From assembly GCA_003864495.1 (NCBI GenBank), contig ML133388.1, positions 558,738-622,737 of the forward strand: 64,000 nt of DNA, written 5' to 3'. The position numbers and the translations under genes were made by a program. Shown piece after piece: positions 13,049 to 26,100 of the stretch (its first letter is position 1; the number at the start of each line of letters is the position of its first letter). The notes beneath the pieces are model-generated. The model was not told where the DNA came from. It was given only the letters and a program-made list of their open reading frames with translations, and did not search any database. This DNA is from Nemopilema nomurai. Taxonomy: Eukaryota; Cnidaria; Scyphozoa; Rhizostomeae; Rhizostomatidae.

Positions 13049-13217
13049 CAGAGTCCTTTTAATAGCTATTTCTATCAGCACCCGAAATTCTTCATTCCAC
13101 ACGTGTGTCTTTATAAAACTACACCAACATTCTAGCTACGAAACTGCATATTGGAAGTCTGTTATACTTTTATTCACTTAACAACTATACCTTGATTACT
13201 CATTGCTCTTTGACTAC

Positions 13218-16200
13218 TCATTTTTCGGCTTCTTCGCCTTCCTTGGCAACTTGGGGCTCTTCCTCCTTCTTTTTAGGCTCACCTTCTTCTTTTGCTTCAT
13301 CTTCCTTCGCTTTATCTTCCTCTTCCTTATCGGTTTCTTTGTCTTTTTCCTCCTCCACCGTTTCTCCGCTGGCACTGTTCGATGAATCCTCCGTTGCAGC
13401 GACGTCTGTTTCTTTTGAAGGTGCCTCTTGGGAATCTGATGGCTGTTCTTCCTCAGGCTCTTCCTTTGCAGCTTCACTAGCGGGTTCCTCTGCTTTTTCT
13501 GATTCTTCGACATGTTCTGTGGCGCTAGTTCTTGCTGCCTCTTCTACTTTCGCCTCTTCCGCTGCTGGCACCTCTTCTGCGCTGTCACTTTTTGGCTCTT
13601 CAGCTGGCTCGCTTGCCTGGGGTTCTTTAGGCTCTTCTTTCTTCTCTTCCTTAACCTCAGATTCTTCAGAGGCAGGGGCTGGCTCATCTTTTACGACATC
13701 TTCAGATTTAGCTTCTTCTTGGCTGCTTTTTGCGGCTTCCTCATCCTTCTTTTCCACTTTGGCCGGCAACACTTCTTCAGTTTTTGGTGGCGCTTCTTCC
13801 GTCTTTTGAGACTCCACTTGCACCTCTGCTTTGGAATCAGATTCCCCAGTCGATTCTTGTTTATCTGCTGCTACGTCATCGGCCTTCACTTCCTCGGATG
13901 TCTTTTCTGCAGACGCTGCTCCTTCTCCTTCGGCGGCGGTGCCACTTTCAGCAGCCTCCGCAGCTCCCGTTATGCCTAGTGCCTTGAGCACATCGGCAGT
14001 GTTTGTGTGATCCCCCGGATTTTTTTGCTTATGGAGCAGCAGTACTTTCTCGCCGCCCTTTTCAACGACAAGTGTACCCCCTAGCTGCATCCCATCGCCT
14101 TTCATGTTGCCTGTTATTCCCTTGGCATTGCTCTGTGGAAAACGGACACGTGTAAGAATCATTCTCACTGTAGTGATTTAATATCCTAAATACCAGCTCA
14201 AATCAAACATTAGGTTGCTACTACGCATGCGCGCCACCACAGTTTTTCCTGATCATAGCCAATGACAGAACACAAAAATGCAAAACTTTTTTCACAGTCG
14301 TAACAACTACCATCCAGCTTAACAATTAGAATCAAAACTGACCGCTCAGAATGATGTAAACATATTAATAATAAAATTTGAAAATTAGCATCTTTAAATA
14401 CAATTAGCATGCAGCGGGACATATATTTCACCTAAAATGCCGCGGAGGAAAATTTGAAATGAATCTCTGTTACCAGCCAAATGTTATCCGTAATCCTTTG
14501 TTACCTTCTCGGCTGACAGAACCCCAGTCAATCGGAAAACATTGTTTCATTAAAGGCTTCTTTGCACAATTGTGCCTCACAAAAGTATGGCAAACTATTA
14601 GTTCCATAGCCATCCCACACCAATAGGAAATCAAGCTTGATTGTGTTTTGATTGCTGGAGAGAGTTTTGAGAAGTGGCCATTGGGTACAAAAACATGCTT
14701 GTTACGTTTTTCTGTGCAAAATATTTATCTACTGATTTATCTATTGAGCTATGCACGGTTGGGCTTTGTTGGCCTCCAAGAGCTCTATCGCTAAAGAAGC
14801 AAGATGGGCCGAAGAGATAACCAATCGAATGTTGTCGGGTAGACCATTTTAATGATAATGAGTCGAAATAAGTTCCTAGATGATAAGAAATATGCCAATG
14901 ATAATGGACTCTCAAGATTGAGATTGCTATCTTCACGCGAACATCAACAACAGCACTTTGAAAAGAGAGCGAAACGAGGCCCCTTATGCACCACACGAAG
15001 ACGTGGATGGCACCCATTATCCACTTTGATAAGTGAAATTCGCTTTCGAGTGTTCATTGCAGCTTATTTAGTTTTGAATCTATCTTACAGTTATATAAAC
15101 TTTTTGAAATCAATACAACAAACCTTCGCATTAGCTCTTCGCGTCTCTGACGTCAGCAATGCTCCAGCAACAGTCAACATATTATAACTGCAACAAGAAG
15201 AATATGCCTTTAGTCGATATCACGTGGCGTAACTATTTCATATTTAGCAATAATCGGTTAAGTATGTATAGTCTCTTCGCTCCCATACGTACAAATGCAA
15301 CATGACGCAACATTTCACATAATTTCAATCTGGTTAACAGATTGGTTAACAGATTGGGTAACAGATTTCCCAGATTTCATCTTTCTAATCTGGCCTAACG
15401 CTCTCGGTTGTTCATCTCGGGGCATTTGCCATGCATTATCGAGTCCAATTTCGAGAGTGTTTGGCTAGGGCTTTATTTATATGGGTTTATCGTTTGTGTT
15501 TCTTAGTCCTTGCCGTTAGCTTCGTTAAAATTGGCTTCGCTCTTTGGTCTAGATAATTTAGGCCATTCATTTTCTCGTCACTGCTTGTGGAACTTGCAAA
15601 AAATTGCTACTTCAATTCATCACCATTGCAATCCAACTTCTTTTCAAATGTAAAGCTACTGCAATTTTCCATTTCTATAATTACAATTAAATTGTAAGAT
15701 GATGCAGTGGTGTCGACGATAAAATGTTGAACTTTGGCGGGAAAACATTTCGAAAGGCGCATGCGCTAGTTGTAAATGCCGACAACACTTGAAAACGCGA
15801 TCAAATGCCCAAAAAATTTGTAGAATTGGGCTGTCATCTGATTTATCTTCGAGAGAGTCTATTGTTTTTACAAAAACTGTTGCATTGCCACAAAAGGCAG
15901 TTCAGCTTTATTGCCAAGGCGGCAACGTACAAAAGAGAAAAGAAGGCTCTGCACAGCGCTTGCATTGATAGCACCCCGGTCATTTACCCAGTCGTTTATA
16001 CACCGAAGTTCGCTACACGTTTTCAAAATTTACCGTTTGAATTGCTGCGCCTTGAAAAGCTGTTTGCCTTCGTCAACGTAGAGATCTGAAAAGAACAAAG
16101 AGGTTTAGAAGAACCGTCCGCTACCATCTTGGAACTTGCTATACTGAACGCGGTGGAAACGCTTGACGTCAGAGATGAGTAAGGGCCAATGCTAGATTTA

Positions 16201-19052
16201 ATAAGTACAAGTTAGGCCTATTAACTACGCAGTTAGCTCTGGTTCCATACAAAAAGAACTTTCAAATTATCTACAAAGAAAGCTCAATGAAACATTAACC
16301 GCGGACAATGTTTGTCAACATAGCGAATCAACCACCGTTACAAACAAAGACGTTTGTGTCATTGAGCCAACGGTTGAAACAAAATAGGATAGCACTGGTT
16401 ATTGGCCCTGGGGCCTAGACAGGCTACAAGCCGGGGGCGATCTTTATTAAAATCCCGTCACTGGACAGCTTTGTAAACCTTCCTCTTTTTCACAAATGTA
16501 AGCAAATGTTTGGTTCCGATCTCATTTTTGAAGGGGTCTTTGAAGGGGATCGGATCTGTAAATATTTGCGTTTAGACGGGATCGTAACCGTATGGATCCA
16601 GGGTGCGCGGGTTTGTGTGCGCAATCCAATTACGAAATTTTGGCGGCAATTATTCAACAGCAGAAGTGAGGACAAATGGAAACGACCTAATAGAATCAGT
16701 GCCTAGTGGCAAATCTTTGAAAAAATTGAGGACGAACGATTCGAAATAATAAACTTGTTGTCCTTTTGGCACCAATAACCGAGATATCATATAGGTACCA
16801 TGGACTCATTCGGATCCGATCCCATGCAAACAGGCCCTTAATTGCACAGTGAGGTATAATGTCAAAAATTGAAATAATCTGTCAGGTTTGGCATTGTTGG
16901 GGTAGAAATACTCCGATGGAGGGGCCCACTATCCAAAGGGGTGGGTTGGGTGCTAGACAGTCGGGGAGTAAAAATGGAATCGCAACGGCAATAAGATACA
17001 AAACATAAAATTCTGACAAGAGATGAATTCAACAAGCACGAATCAACAGCTGGACTAAAATTTTTGTAATGACACACTTCTTAACTCAAACCTACAACCT
17101 GCAAATTGTAGATTGTACAAATTGCAAACTTTCTTTGTATAACTTTAGATGGCTGTAGCAGTCCCCCTGTGGTGTGGCATCACTTAGATTTGGATTAAAT
17201 CTGCCAAATTCAATTCAAATATTATCCCATTATTAACAGGCAGTGAATAATTGTCCCGCAAAAGCATGCTCATTCCTTTCGATGGGACAATTTTCGACAA
17301 AAGAGCGATAGTCGCGGGATTCAGCCTCTTTATCAGGACAGCTGCCATAACTGATGTGGTTTACATCTGCGCCTCACGTGTACTGAAATTGTAATCAAAG
17401 CCTTTGTCGGAACTTCCCATTGCTTCAAATGTCTTTATTATAGCTTATATCGCTGCATGTTGTTCAGTAAACTAGCCGCTTTAAGTACATGTATTGGCTA
17501 AGTATGGCTAATTGCTTGCTGTTTAAATTTTTGGCAAGAGACATGTGCACTTACACAGGTTTTGGGCTATAAATGCTCAGCGAGCTATGAGCCTGCATTT
17601 ATTCATAATTGCACTTGATAAGCTTGAGCTGAGGTGAAATCGCGATTGCTATTCTTGCTTTTATTGGCAGATAAACTGACCGGGGAAAACAGATTCAAAG
17701 GGAGAGCAATTCTAGATTAGATTTGAAAGGGAGAGAATATCTTATCAAACAGCTTGCAGAATAGTGACGGGGCGTTTTCGCAGATGCTTTAATTGGTATC
17801 ACCTCTCTATCGCCTTTTCTTGGTCTCTCTTAATCATAAACAGTGATACCTCTAGTGCCTGATGAAGTGATGCCTGAAAGAACTAAATCGAAGTGAATGC
17901 AGCTCGACAAGATAAATGAGCTTCATAGTTCAACATTACTTAAAAAAAGCTGCAAGTCCCATTTTGCAAAGACTTAATAATTACCAGGAAACCGCGTTGT
18001 TCATACTATAGGCATACATAAACAAAATCAATGCTACACTTTCATCAATTATTTCTTTACCTCCTTTGAAGAAACCTCCACTGACAAAGTCCTCAATGCC
18101 CAGCTTCTCCAGGCCAATGGCTGCCAGGCCTACGCCATGGGCATCGAGTTGAGGCTTCATTTCGCTCACCTCGGTCGCCCATAGCCGGCACAATTTTCAT
18201 CCAAATCGTCGCAGAAATACTATCACCACAGAGTTATTCTCCCATAACGAACAGAATGGAACGGTCTACAGATAAAGCAGGAAAATTATAGTGTGGACTC
18301 CACTTTTAATGGCTGTCACCACAATAACATTTTGCATTCAACAACTGAAGTAATACTATTGATGACTTGCGTAGGGCAATTGATTATTGGCAAAGTACAT
18401 AGTAACTACCATTGAGGCTGCCGACAGATTTTATCATCCAAGTAAATTTTAATTAATTGTCATTCCAATCAATATAAATTTATTACGTTTTTCTAACAAG
18501 CAGTCAAGATTATCCAAAAAGCTAAGTAGAAGCCAGCTTCAAAATTCAAAGAAAAGTTCCCAGGAAAAACAGTTCTCAAGAAAAGTTTGACATCAAGAAT
18601 AAGTCCTTGCCCTGGCCTTCTTGGAAAATCTGAAGCAAGGCACTTGCTTGGGAATACTGGATTCAGTATGGGGAACAAGATAATTCTGCAGGAGTTTATC
18701 TACTAAACAGAAGATGAAATGCAATACTTATTTTCACTAACAAACATTTCAAGAAAGGTGACGCTAAGCAAAATAATGAATAGTGGCTTAAATAAAGTGT
18801 TTACTGCAATGACATTTCATTTATTTTCTAATGTACATTAGATGATGAGACAAACAAAGTGCTACCCCTGCTGTACCCTATTTTGGTACAAATATATATA
18901 GAGAGACTTCACCCAAATAAAAGTAGCAATTTTCATAAAGACAAACTTTATTGCGTTCACTGACAAGGCACCAATAGATGGGAATTAATATTGCTCACCT
19001 TGTTACCAGAAACACTATAGATCAGATTTTGGGCAATTTTGGATAGATCCAT
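13218..19052 (-). CDS. PRXL2B-like: PRXL2B / SelU-family thioredoxin-fold selenoprotein with acidic tail (429 aa incl. Sec)
   Basis: Minus-strand exons in coding order: 18999-19052, 18061-18265, 16034-16085, 15124-15187 and 13218-14132. All junctions are GT/AG and phase-consistent (1290 nt). The protein begins MDLSKIAQNLIYSVSGNK. The thioredoxin-like core follows: VVIVFLRRFG-U41-KLC44-R, QLDAHGVGLAAIGLEKLG, FFKGDLYVDEGKQLFK, KRYNMLTVAGALL, GITGNMKGDGMQLGGTLVV and KNPGDHTNTADVLKALGI (ends about residue 179). This matches prostamide/prostaglandin F synthase (PRXL2B/FAM213B, ~198 aa), which reduces prostaglandin H2 or prostamide H2 using thioredoxin. The only in-frame stop, TGA at 18197-18199, sits at the first position of the CxxC motif and is read as selenocysteine (UxxC). 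Residues 180-429 are a Glu/Lys/Ala/Ser-rich acidic tail not usual in the family. An acceptor about 12 nt before the ATG implies a non-coding 5' exon; a donor at 21191-21195 is one candidate. Confidence 0.9.
18197..18199 (-). other. In-frame TGA read as selenocysteine (Sec41)
   Basis: TCA on the plus strand is TGA on the coding strand. It lies between codons for RRFG and KLCRLWATEV, in the middle of an exon whose reading frame and family similarity continue uninterrupted on both sides. In the PRXL2/SelU family this position is Cys or Sec in a C/U-x-x-C redox motif. The rest of the gene shows no other stop or frameshift, which argues against a pseudogene. Confidence 0.85.
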
Positions 19053-19603
19053 TGTTCCTTTGACCTGGAAAATGAAGACACTTCCTTTACAAACTGTGAC
19101 TAGCATATAGCAGAATGGGAACAATTTTAGTAGGTCATGTATTTGGCAAAAAGAATCCACAGATTGACAAAATGTATGTTACAAAGAAACGAAAAATGAA
19201 TTCTACAAATTTTCTAATTTAAAATACCAAAATGTAAATACATTTAATACATAATAAAAATGGAAAACTGTTAAAATATTATTTCATGTTTTGTATCTGT
19301 TATCTTTTATTCAATATCTTAACCATATTCAATGCTAATGTTTAAAAAAATTCAAAAAGCACTGAGCTGCTCTGTCAATTAAAGATTCTGAAAGGCTCTA
19401 ACATGCTCAACATGTATCAATTACCCCTTAACTCATAAATTTCACCCTCATTGCACTACTAAGTCTTATTTCATTTGAAAATCTCTAGCCGTATAGTTCC
19501 CTAGAAAGTTGCAAAATATTAGATTTTATTAATGGACTGCTAACAATGAACCATTAACAAAATTGTGTGTAATACCCATTATTGGGTATTTGTACTGTAT
19601 ACA

Positions 19604-19711
19604 ATAGATAGATAAATAGATAGATAAATAGATAGATTAAAAGATAGATAGGTAGATAGATAAATAAATAGTTAGATAGATAAATAGATAGATAGACAGA
19701 TAGATAGATCA
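19604..19711. repeat. GATA-type microsatellite
   Basis: About 105 bp of imperfect (GATA)n with interspersed AAAT, AGAT and GGTA variants. Confidence 0.95.
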
Positions 19712-21521
19712 ACATCTTCTATCCTGACTCATCTTGTAGCCACTTTTTGCACCATCTTTCGTTATGCCATAATTATCTAGCAATTTTATCTCAATTTTAT
19801 ACAAACATTGGTATAAAATTGGTTATTTTAGTCAGTGATAAGTTCAGAAACAATTCCTTAGCATTTAAAGCTTATCTTATTCTGGAAATGATTGATTGAA
19901 AGAAATCATTGCAGCCTACAAATGACCTACTTTGTCAATAATGGGAAGATATGATTATTCAAACTGTTTTCATTTATACAAATATTTTCATGTTTTCAAG
20001 TAGGTGGTGAAGCAAATAAGTCTTTTGTCTAAGAACAATGAAAAGAATTCAACTGTTTCAGGGAGTATACTTGACTTCACAAACACATTCTAAATTTGGT
20101 CTAAAATGGAGCAAATCTAGGAGTAGAATATCTGATTAAACAGTGTTGGGTCTATGTTTTAACATAAAAGAGTTCAAAATCAGTAAGCATACAACCTAAC
20201 ATATTTATTGACTTTCATATTTTGCTGGCCATTTAGAGAAGATTGGTAACCCATAGACAGAACATTTATGGTAATTCCAAGTACAGAAGGCGATTATTGA
20301 AAAATTACATCATCCTCCCCTTTGTCACAAGACAAAATCCTGGCCCCACCCCATAACGCAAAATGACAAGTCTGAGTGCATAATAACATGGGCAATCGGA
20401 AATCATATGTTGCCTATCATCGACATCTGAACGATCAAAACATTTAGTATCTATCACAACCATAAAAAACACTACATATATAAATACTGATAGAAATTCT
20501 ACACGAGGCCACAAAAGACAGGAGCTACGAATTACGAATTCTGTAAGAAGATCAGGGTAAAAACAAAGTATCTAATTAACATCTGCAAAATATCAGACAT
20601 CTGCATTAACTTTCAAAGAACCTTGCTCGCTAGCAAAATGTAGTTACGCCGTCGTTTTTATGAAAACAAAAAAGTAAGGCTACAATGATGCTCATGAAAA
20701 TACTAGCCTGTGCTTGCTCTAGCTTAGATGAATGTAGGTCTTGATGGTACACAGGATAAATAAACTACAGGAAAAAAAAAACCAGAGAAGAATCCTGAGT
20801 ATACAAGGAACTGTCAGAAAACTCCAGTGTTGTTGGGTCTAAAACCAAAGTTTTCTATAAATTAATACTTTCAACAGGTTGTTCCATTCAGCTAACTCAG
20901 GCCACATGAGAATAAGCAAGGCAAAGGGGAAACAGTATTCATAGCACCCTCAGTTTTCAGAATGGCACAGAAAATTTACACTCTCACTCGTCCTAATAAG
21001 TAATTATTATTAAAATATAATTATCATAAAATTGAGATCAAGTTGAGATGATACCAACCTCTTCTACCTGTTTTCCCTTCCTCAACTGGTTCTCTTACGG
21101 GGCGGGTCTCGCCTCGTGATCTTGTTTTCGAGGATAATGAACTAGTCTCGCGGGACAACGCAGCACCATTGGGGCAACGGGGAAGGAATGCTTACCCGTG
21201 CTCTAAAGAAAACAGGGATATGCAACAATTTTTGATACACTGTACCAAAATTTGCCTCTCTGTTCCATTATTGTGCAGATTACAAATATAAAGAAATCAG
21301 CTTAACGCTAATTCTTGCCATAAATTTTAATAATTTTTGAAGTCTCAGCCCTAAAAATTATGCAAAATTTGTCGAGCTTTATATTTAGGCAAAAAGAAGA
21401 GCATTTACCTCTCAACAAACGGTCACGTAATTACACGGGCATGTATTGAAATTGACCGTGTAAAAAATTCTCGAGACAAAATACCATCTTTTTACGTCTT
21501 TTCGTAGAGAGTGCGGAGAAA

Positions 21522-21595
21522 TAGCCGACTCGAGCGGTAGAGCACTTGACATACAATGCAGGGGTAGTGACTTCGAGCCACACTGGGGCCTTCGC
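21522..21595 (+). repeat. tRNA-like sequence, probably the head of a tRNA-derived SINE
   Basis: An A-box-like D-arm (tagccgactcgagcggtaga) is followed about 35 nt later by a B-box-like T-arm (gacttcgagcc). This is the internal RNA polymerase III promoter layout. The acceptor stem does not close and the anticodon arm is poorly paired, so it is more likely a decayed SINE or tRNA pseudogene than a functional tRNA. Confidence 0.45.
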
Positions 21596-21779
21596 ACCCT
21601 CTATAAATCGTCGTAAGAAATCATGTTGCCTATGACACTTTTGATGTCTATCATGAATCTAATATCTTAATGACTGATACAAATTGGTAAAGGAAATTTC
21701 AACTGTATGCGAAAATAGAAAGTTAGCAAACTTCTTCAAATTTGGACCATGTACAGGCTTTTTACAAGAAGCCATCCAC

Positions 21780-21890
21780 AAGAAAGAAAGAAAGAAAGAA
21801 AAAAGAAAGAAAGAAAGAAAGAAGGAAAGAAGGAAAGAAGGGAAGAAAGAAGAAAAATAAACGAAGGAGAGATAGAGAGAAATAAAGAAG
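21780..21890. repeat. AAAG/GAAA purine microsatellite
   Basis: About 110 bp of almost pure purine built from AAAG, GAAGG and AGAG units. The opposite strand is a long polypyrimidine tract, which makes its open frame of Ser/Phe/Leu meaningless as coding sequence. Confidence 0.95.
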
Positions 21891-22654
21891 GAAAAAGGCT
21901 TGCTTGGGAAAAAAACAGGTAAAAAGTACTAGTCAAAAAGCAACATGTCGACAATGCAGCGAACAAGGTGCTCTTTGTTTATTTTTCTATGTTAACTGCG
22001 CTGACAAATTCTTAAATTTTGAAAATTTATCTTACAAATTTGTTTTTAGTAGCATGAGATCTTCAAATCTTAGACCATCCACATGTAGGACACGTAGGGG
22101 AATAAAAACTAGGCTCATGGGTAAAGTGCGTCATTATCTATGAAACATGTAAAGGAGATTTGAAATAGTACTGTGTACTTGTTATTAAAAAACATTTCAA
22201 AATATTTCAAAATATTCTGCCAGATTGAATCCAAAGAGTCTCCCGAACGTCGAGTACTAATCAAATCCACTCCCCAATTGTCGAATTTAAGACTTTCTCA
22301 TTGAGCCCTAGGTTTATTCAAGCCCAAAACTATAGATTTTCACTCGAAGACTTATGTACAATTGACCCTTATCAACTATCAAGATCTTCCATTCTATTGT
22401 TTAAAAGTTATCAAAGTTACTTAGGAAAACATCAGTAGCGTTTAAAGCATTTGAACTGAGAATGGAGGCACACTGAGATAACTTTTTCGAGAGAAAGGCA
22501 TTTGAAATGCGTTAGATTTAAGAGTGAATGAAGCTATATTCAGTGGAATAAACTGCACATGATGATGTCTATAAAATATTGCACGCCAGGCATCGTTTTA
22601 AAGAATCTTGCAAGTAGAATGTTTAATGAATATTTGATTGTAATTATATCAACT

Positions 22655-22740
22655 ATAGAGCGGCTGATCTCGTGGTAAAAGATTTGAGGTCTCGGTTTAT
22701 TAGCTAAAGACCAAGTTTGGTTTGAAGACTTTGTTCCTTC
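22655..22740 (+). repeat. Second tRNA-like (SINE) remnant
   Basis: Degenerate A-box-like (ggctgatctcgtggtaaaag) and B-box-like (ggtttgaagac) segments occur in the right order and spacing. It is strongly diverged and could be chance. Confidence 0.3.
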
Positions 22741-22959
22741 TGAGTAGAGAATTTAGAGAAAGGAACAAAGTAAAATGGCGGATGTACATGGTCACGATTA
22801 TACTTTGACAGAAAATTTTGTGAAACAAAACAAAGAAAAGCTTCCTTGGAATTCCAAAGGACAAACCTTCCACAGTTGCTAAACGCTCTTATAAGATACA
22901 GCCTGCAGTATTAAATTACAACACAATGTTCTCCTCTAGGTTTTATTTGCTTATTCAAA

Positions 22960-23110
22960 TCTCTTCGGGCTAAAATAGAGCACATTCGGCTTGTACTTGT
23001 TCGCAATGGGGTGAAGCAAGGCGTTTTTCTCAGCCCTATGCTTTTGCGATCCCCAGTAATGACGTAGACATAGGTAAAACACGAGTCTTCAGAGGTTTGG
23101 TTAGGTGTCA
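22960..23110 (+). pseudogene. LINE-type reverse transcriptase remnant
   Basis: The plus-strand frame from about 22993 gives VLVRNGVKQGVFLSPMLL, which matches the conserved LINE reverse-transcriptase block of the form R-x-G-V-x-Q-G-x-x-L-S-P-x-L. A frame change then gives a segment like I-P-S-N-D-V-D-I, the following conserved part of that block. A frameshift and an in-frame stop within 100 nt show it is dead. A short ATG frame beginning 'MADVHGHDYT' at about 22774 lies just upstream; I do not recognise it. Confidence 0.6.
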
Positions 23111-26100
23111 AAGGTCATGCACATCATAATACGGCTATGGTGAAGCTTTGATTTCAAAGTATGCTGAAAGACCAGCTTTAACCAGATCCCTCATCAAAAG
23201 GTCATCAGCGGATGAATTTCACTCTGTTGTTAATAATGGAATTGTCCTTCCTTTACAAAATAACGGCAGCTGCTACTGCTGACAAGGCAAAAAATAGTGA
23301 CTCAAGAAAGAAAATTACTTTCAACGATATTGGTGTCCTTTCAACAGTCATAACTTTCTATTTGACCTAAACACGAAGCGATGTCTGTAACCTTTGGTTT
23401 ATTGACAGCTCATTGGCATCAGCTTGAAGCCGTCGAGTTGTTAAATAGGCCATTCACATTGTGAATAGGCACTTTGATCCCTATCTCCCACGTGTCGAGA
23501 TGGGGTGCATTGAAATTAGAGAAGACAACTTGATTCACATTGAATTGATGTTTTGTCAACGTTTTAATTTTGGTCCATATATCGAAAGGCTTTTTAAAGG
23601 TTGCTATCCAAATTATTTCCGAATCTAGTGAAAATCTAGGCCTTGAATGCTACAAATTCTTTTTTCTTTAGCAAGAACTATAAAAAATATATCTATCAAA
23701 ATGAAATATGAAAGTGAAAAGAGACACTATAATTATGGAAAATTTTTCCTCAAAATAGAGGACAGACTTAAAAGCCACATAATTTATGACTTATGATAAA
23801 TGCATGATTCAGATCCACATAAAAACCTGGCATACGACTAGATCTTCTTTTGAACTTCAATCAATTGTTTTAAAAATTTGATTAAACACTCCTAAATTAA
23901 ACTTTGCAATACTAGAATTCATTATGAGCAATGTCTCAGATGTCTAGAGAGAGCTGCAACTTACAAAGTTCCATCCGATCCTAAGGACTGTGTTTATTTT
24001 GCTCGTGGGCAAAATGGTATCGAATCAAAAGTTCATCAGTAAAAATAAGGTGGTAAAACATTGTGTAAGTTATTTCGGTATTTTGTAAGAGAACCCCTAG
24101 AATGACACTGAAACTTTTTCTTTCTGTCAATATTTGTCTCCCCCTAACTTTCAAATCCCCAGCCCTGCTCGAGTGCTGTTTGGTCCGCTTTATTACATGA
24201 TAGAACGTCACTGTTTTGTAAAATATTTATAGACAGCTAGAAGTGAGGACCTTGACTAGACCGTAGCTCATATCTGTATTGAGTTCAGGGCTAAGGTGCT
24301 TACTTTACACAAAAACGTCATGAAATTTGCCTTGACATTCTTTGCGTCATTATGCACTTTTTCTTATGTCTTAATTCTAGTTCACGACTTAATTTTTTGT
24401 AGGCCTAGATTTACTTTATCAAAATTTTATTTTCCCTTCCGTCAATTATTCATTTGCTTTGATTATTCAATGGTGGAAAGGCCTTTCAATTGCTACATGA
24501 AATGGTGGAGAGAGGAATTGTTTTTTGAGGCAATGTAGTCACAAAAAGAAAGAAGCTCTTAAGTAGATTGAAAGTTTGTTTATGCTCACATCTTGCCTTC
24601 TCTTTACTTTCAAATACAAATCGATGGCCCTGCAAACGTATATACATATTAGCTCATGAGTGACCGTTTACCCTTTTGCCTTTAACACGACCCCTACTTT
24701 ATATCTACCAATGCATCTACATAGCTTCTCTTGCTCATTGGGATTTTGGCAAGACAGAATGCCGGACCCTCAGCAGGGACATAGGATGAATCTGAAAAGT
24801 GGGGGAGGGGGGCAGGTAAAAAAAGGGGACACATGACAACTCCTATATTTGGAGTTGAAAGGGGATCTATTGGATCTCGCATAGGCATTACTGCGTAGGA
24901 AGGGGCACTATTTCATGGTTTTAGTCGAAACAGTGGGACCAAGGCACCTCTGACCCCGGTGTCATAAGTATAAAGTAACATTTGATTGAATTATTAACAA
25001 AAATAGAAATTTTTGTGTTAATTCACTAAAATGCCAAAGGCAACCTCAGAAGTAAAAAATCAACAATCCGAGTGGGGGCTTATTCGAGGGGGGGGGGGGC
25101 AATTCGAGGATTTACGGTAATCCCTGGTTCATAAGTCTGTCTATAATTTCCACGCCAATAATGCGTAATTCTGTTAATTTTTATTGACTAAATCTGAAAT
25201 GTTTTGGGCCTACTCAAGGGATTTGTGGCAGTGAGCCTAGAATGTATATTCTTGGAGAAGAAGGCAATATTGTTGACGCCAAGGGAGAAAGTAAGGACAA
25301 CCAGTTTAGATTCCCCGACAATGACAATGGACGAACCAAATTCTGTGCAAACTAACCAAGTTTACCAATGTTAAGGGTTCAGCTTTCCATTTGAATTCGT
25401 GCAAATATTATTAGAAGACTCGCCTCGCCTATGCGAAACACTGGATGAAATCTGGCCCAGATGACGTCATGGTATCTGTAGCTACGCTGTTGTGTTTGCC
25501 AGGAAGTCGAATCGAGTGCTTGCAGAAAGGTGCTTCCTGAGCGTAATTTGGATTTGCCAACGCTCACAGCTTGGTAACAAGCCAACTCGATATTATACAA
25601 TAATTATATTTGTATGCTTTCTGGAGCTTATTTTTTATCCCAGGGATACTGTTTACTCTGGGTCCCATGTAAATTACTCTCATGCCCCTTCCCCTTTCAA
25701 GAGGTTTGGGTTCTTGATCAATTCGCATAGGCAAATGCAAGGCCTCATATCGCAATTTCCAGCAAAAATTTGAGTCCTGTTAGAACGTCCAAATTTCCAG
25801 GGGTTTTGCTCCTTCGGTCTCTAGGAGGGTTTTGCCCCGCACCCGTTTGGCTCTTGCAGCGCCCCCAAAATCTTCGCTTGTTTTTTGTGCGAGTGTCAAA
25901 CTTCATGCTTGGTCCGCCCCTGTGACAGATGCTAACTTTCAGTGAACCACACTTGATAACTATTCACATTAAACATTATCTCATACGATTTACCGAAAAT
26001 TCTTTACCTACACAAGAAAGGGAGGACAATGACCCCTAGACTTCGAATGGTGAGGGTGATAAGGGGACGAGTCTCTAATGATGAAATGCTTGGAGCAAAG

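Noticed and set aside
13192..13809. 205-codon plus-strand open frame, Ser/Ala/Phe-rich
   Set aside because: It is the antisense shadow of the acidic PRXL2B tail; Glu/Ala codons read backwards as Ser/Phe/Ala, and it has no family features.
18055..18060. Read-through past 18061 giving ...KEIIDESVAL as the PRXL2B continuation
   Set aside because: That frame ends in a stop soon after, while the GTAAAG donor at 18060-18055 joins in phase to 16034-16085, which encodes the conserved DLYVDEGKQLFK block.
18061..18265. PRXL2B as a pseudogene because of an in-frame TGA
   Set aside because: The stop is unique, lies at the known Sec/Cys position, and all five exons splice in frame with intact conserved motifs.
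21522..21595. Functional tRNA gene
   Set aside because: A and B boxes are recognisable, but the acceptor and anticodon stems do not pair properly, so a SINE or pseudo-tRNA is more likely.
22774..22881. Short ATG frame beginning MADVHGHDYT as a gene
   Set aside because: Only about 35 codons, no recognisable family, no clear splice partner, and it sits against a dead LINE fragment.
25786..25927. Complete DNA transposon ending in 'ggtccgcccctg'
   Set aside because: Only one transposon-end-like sequence could be seen; no matching inverted end or target duplication was found.
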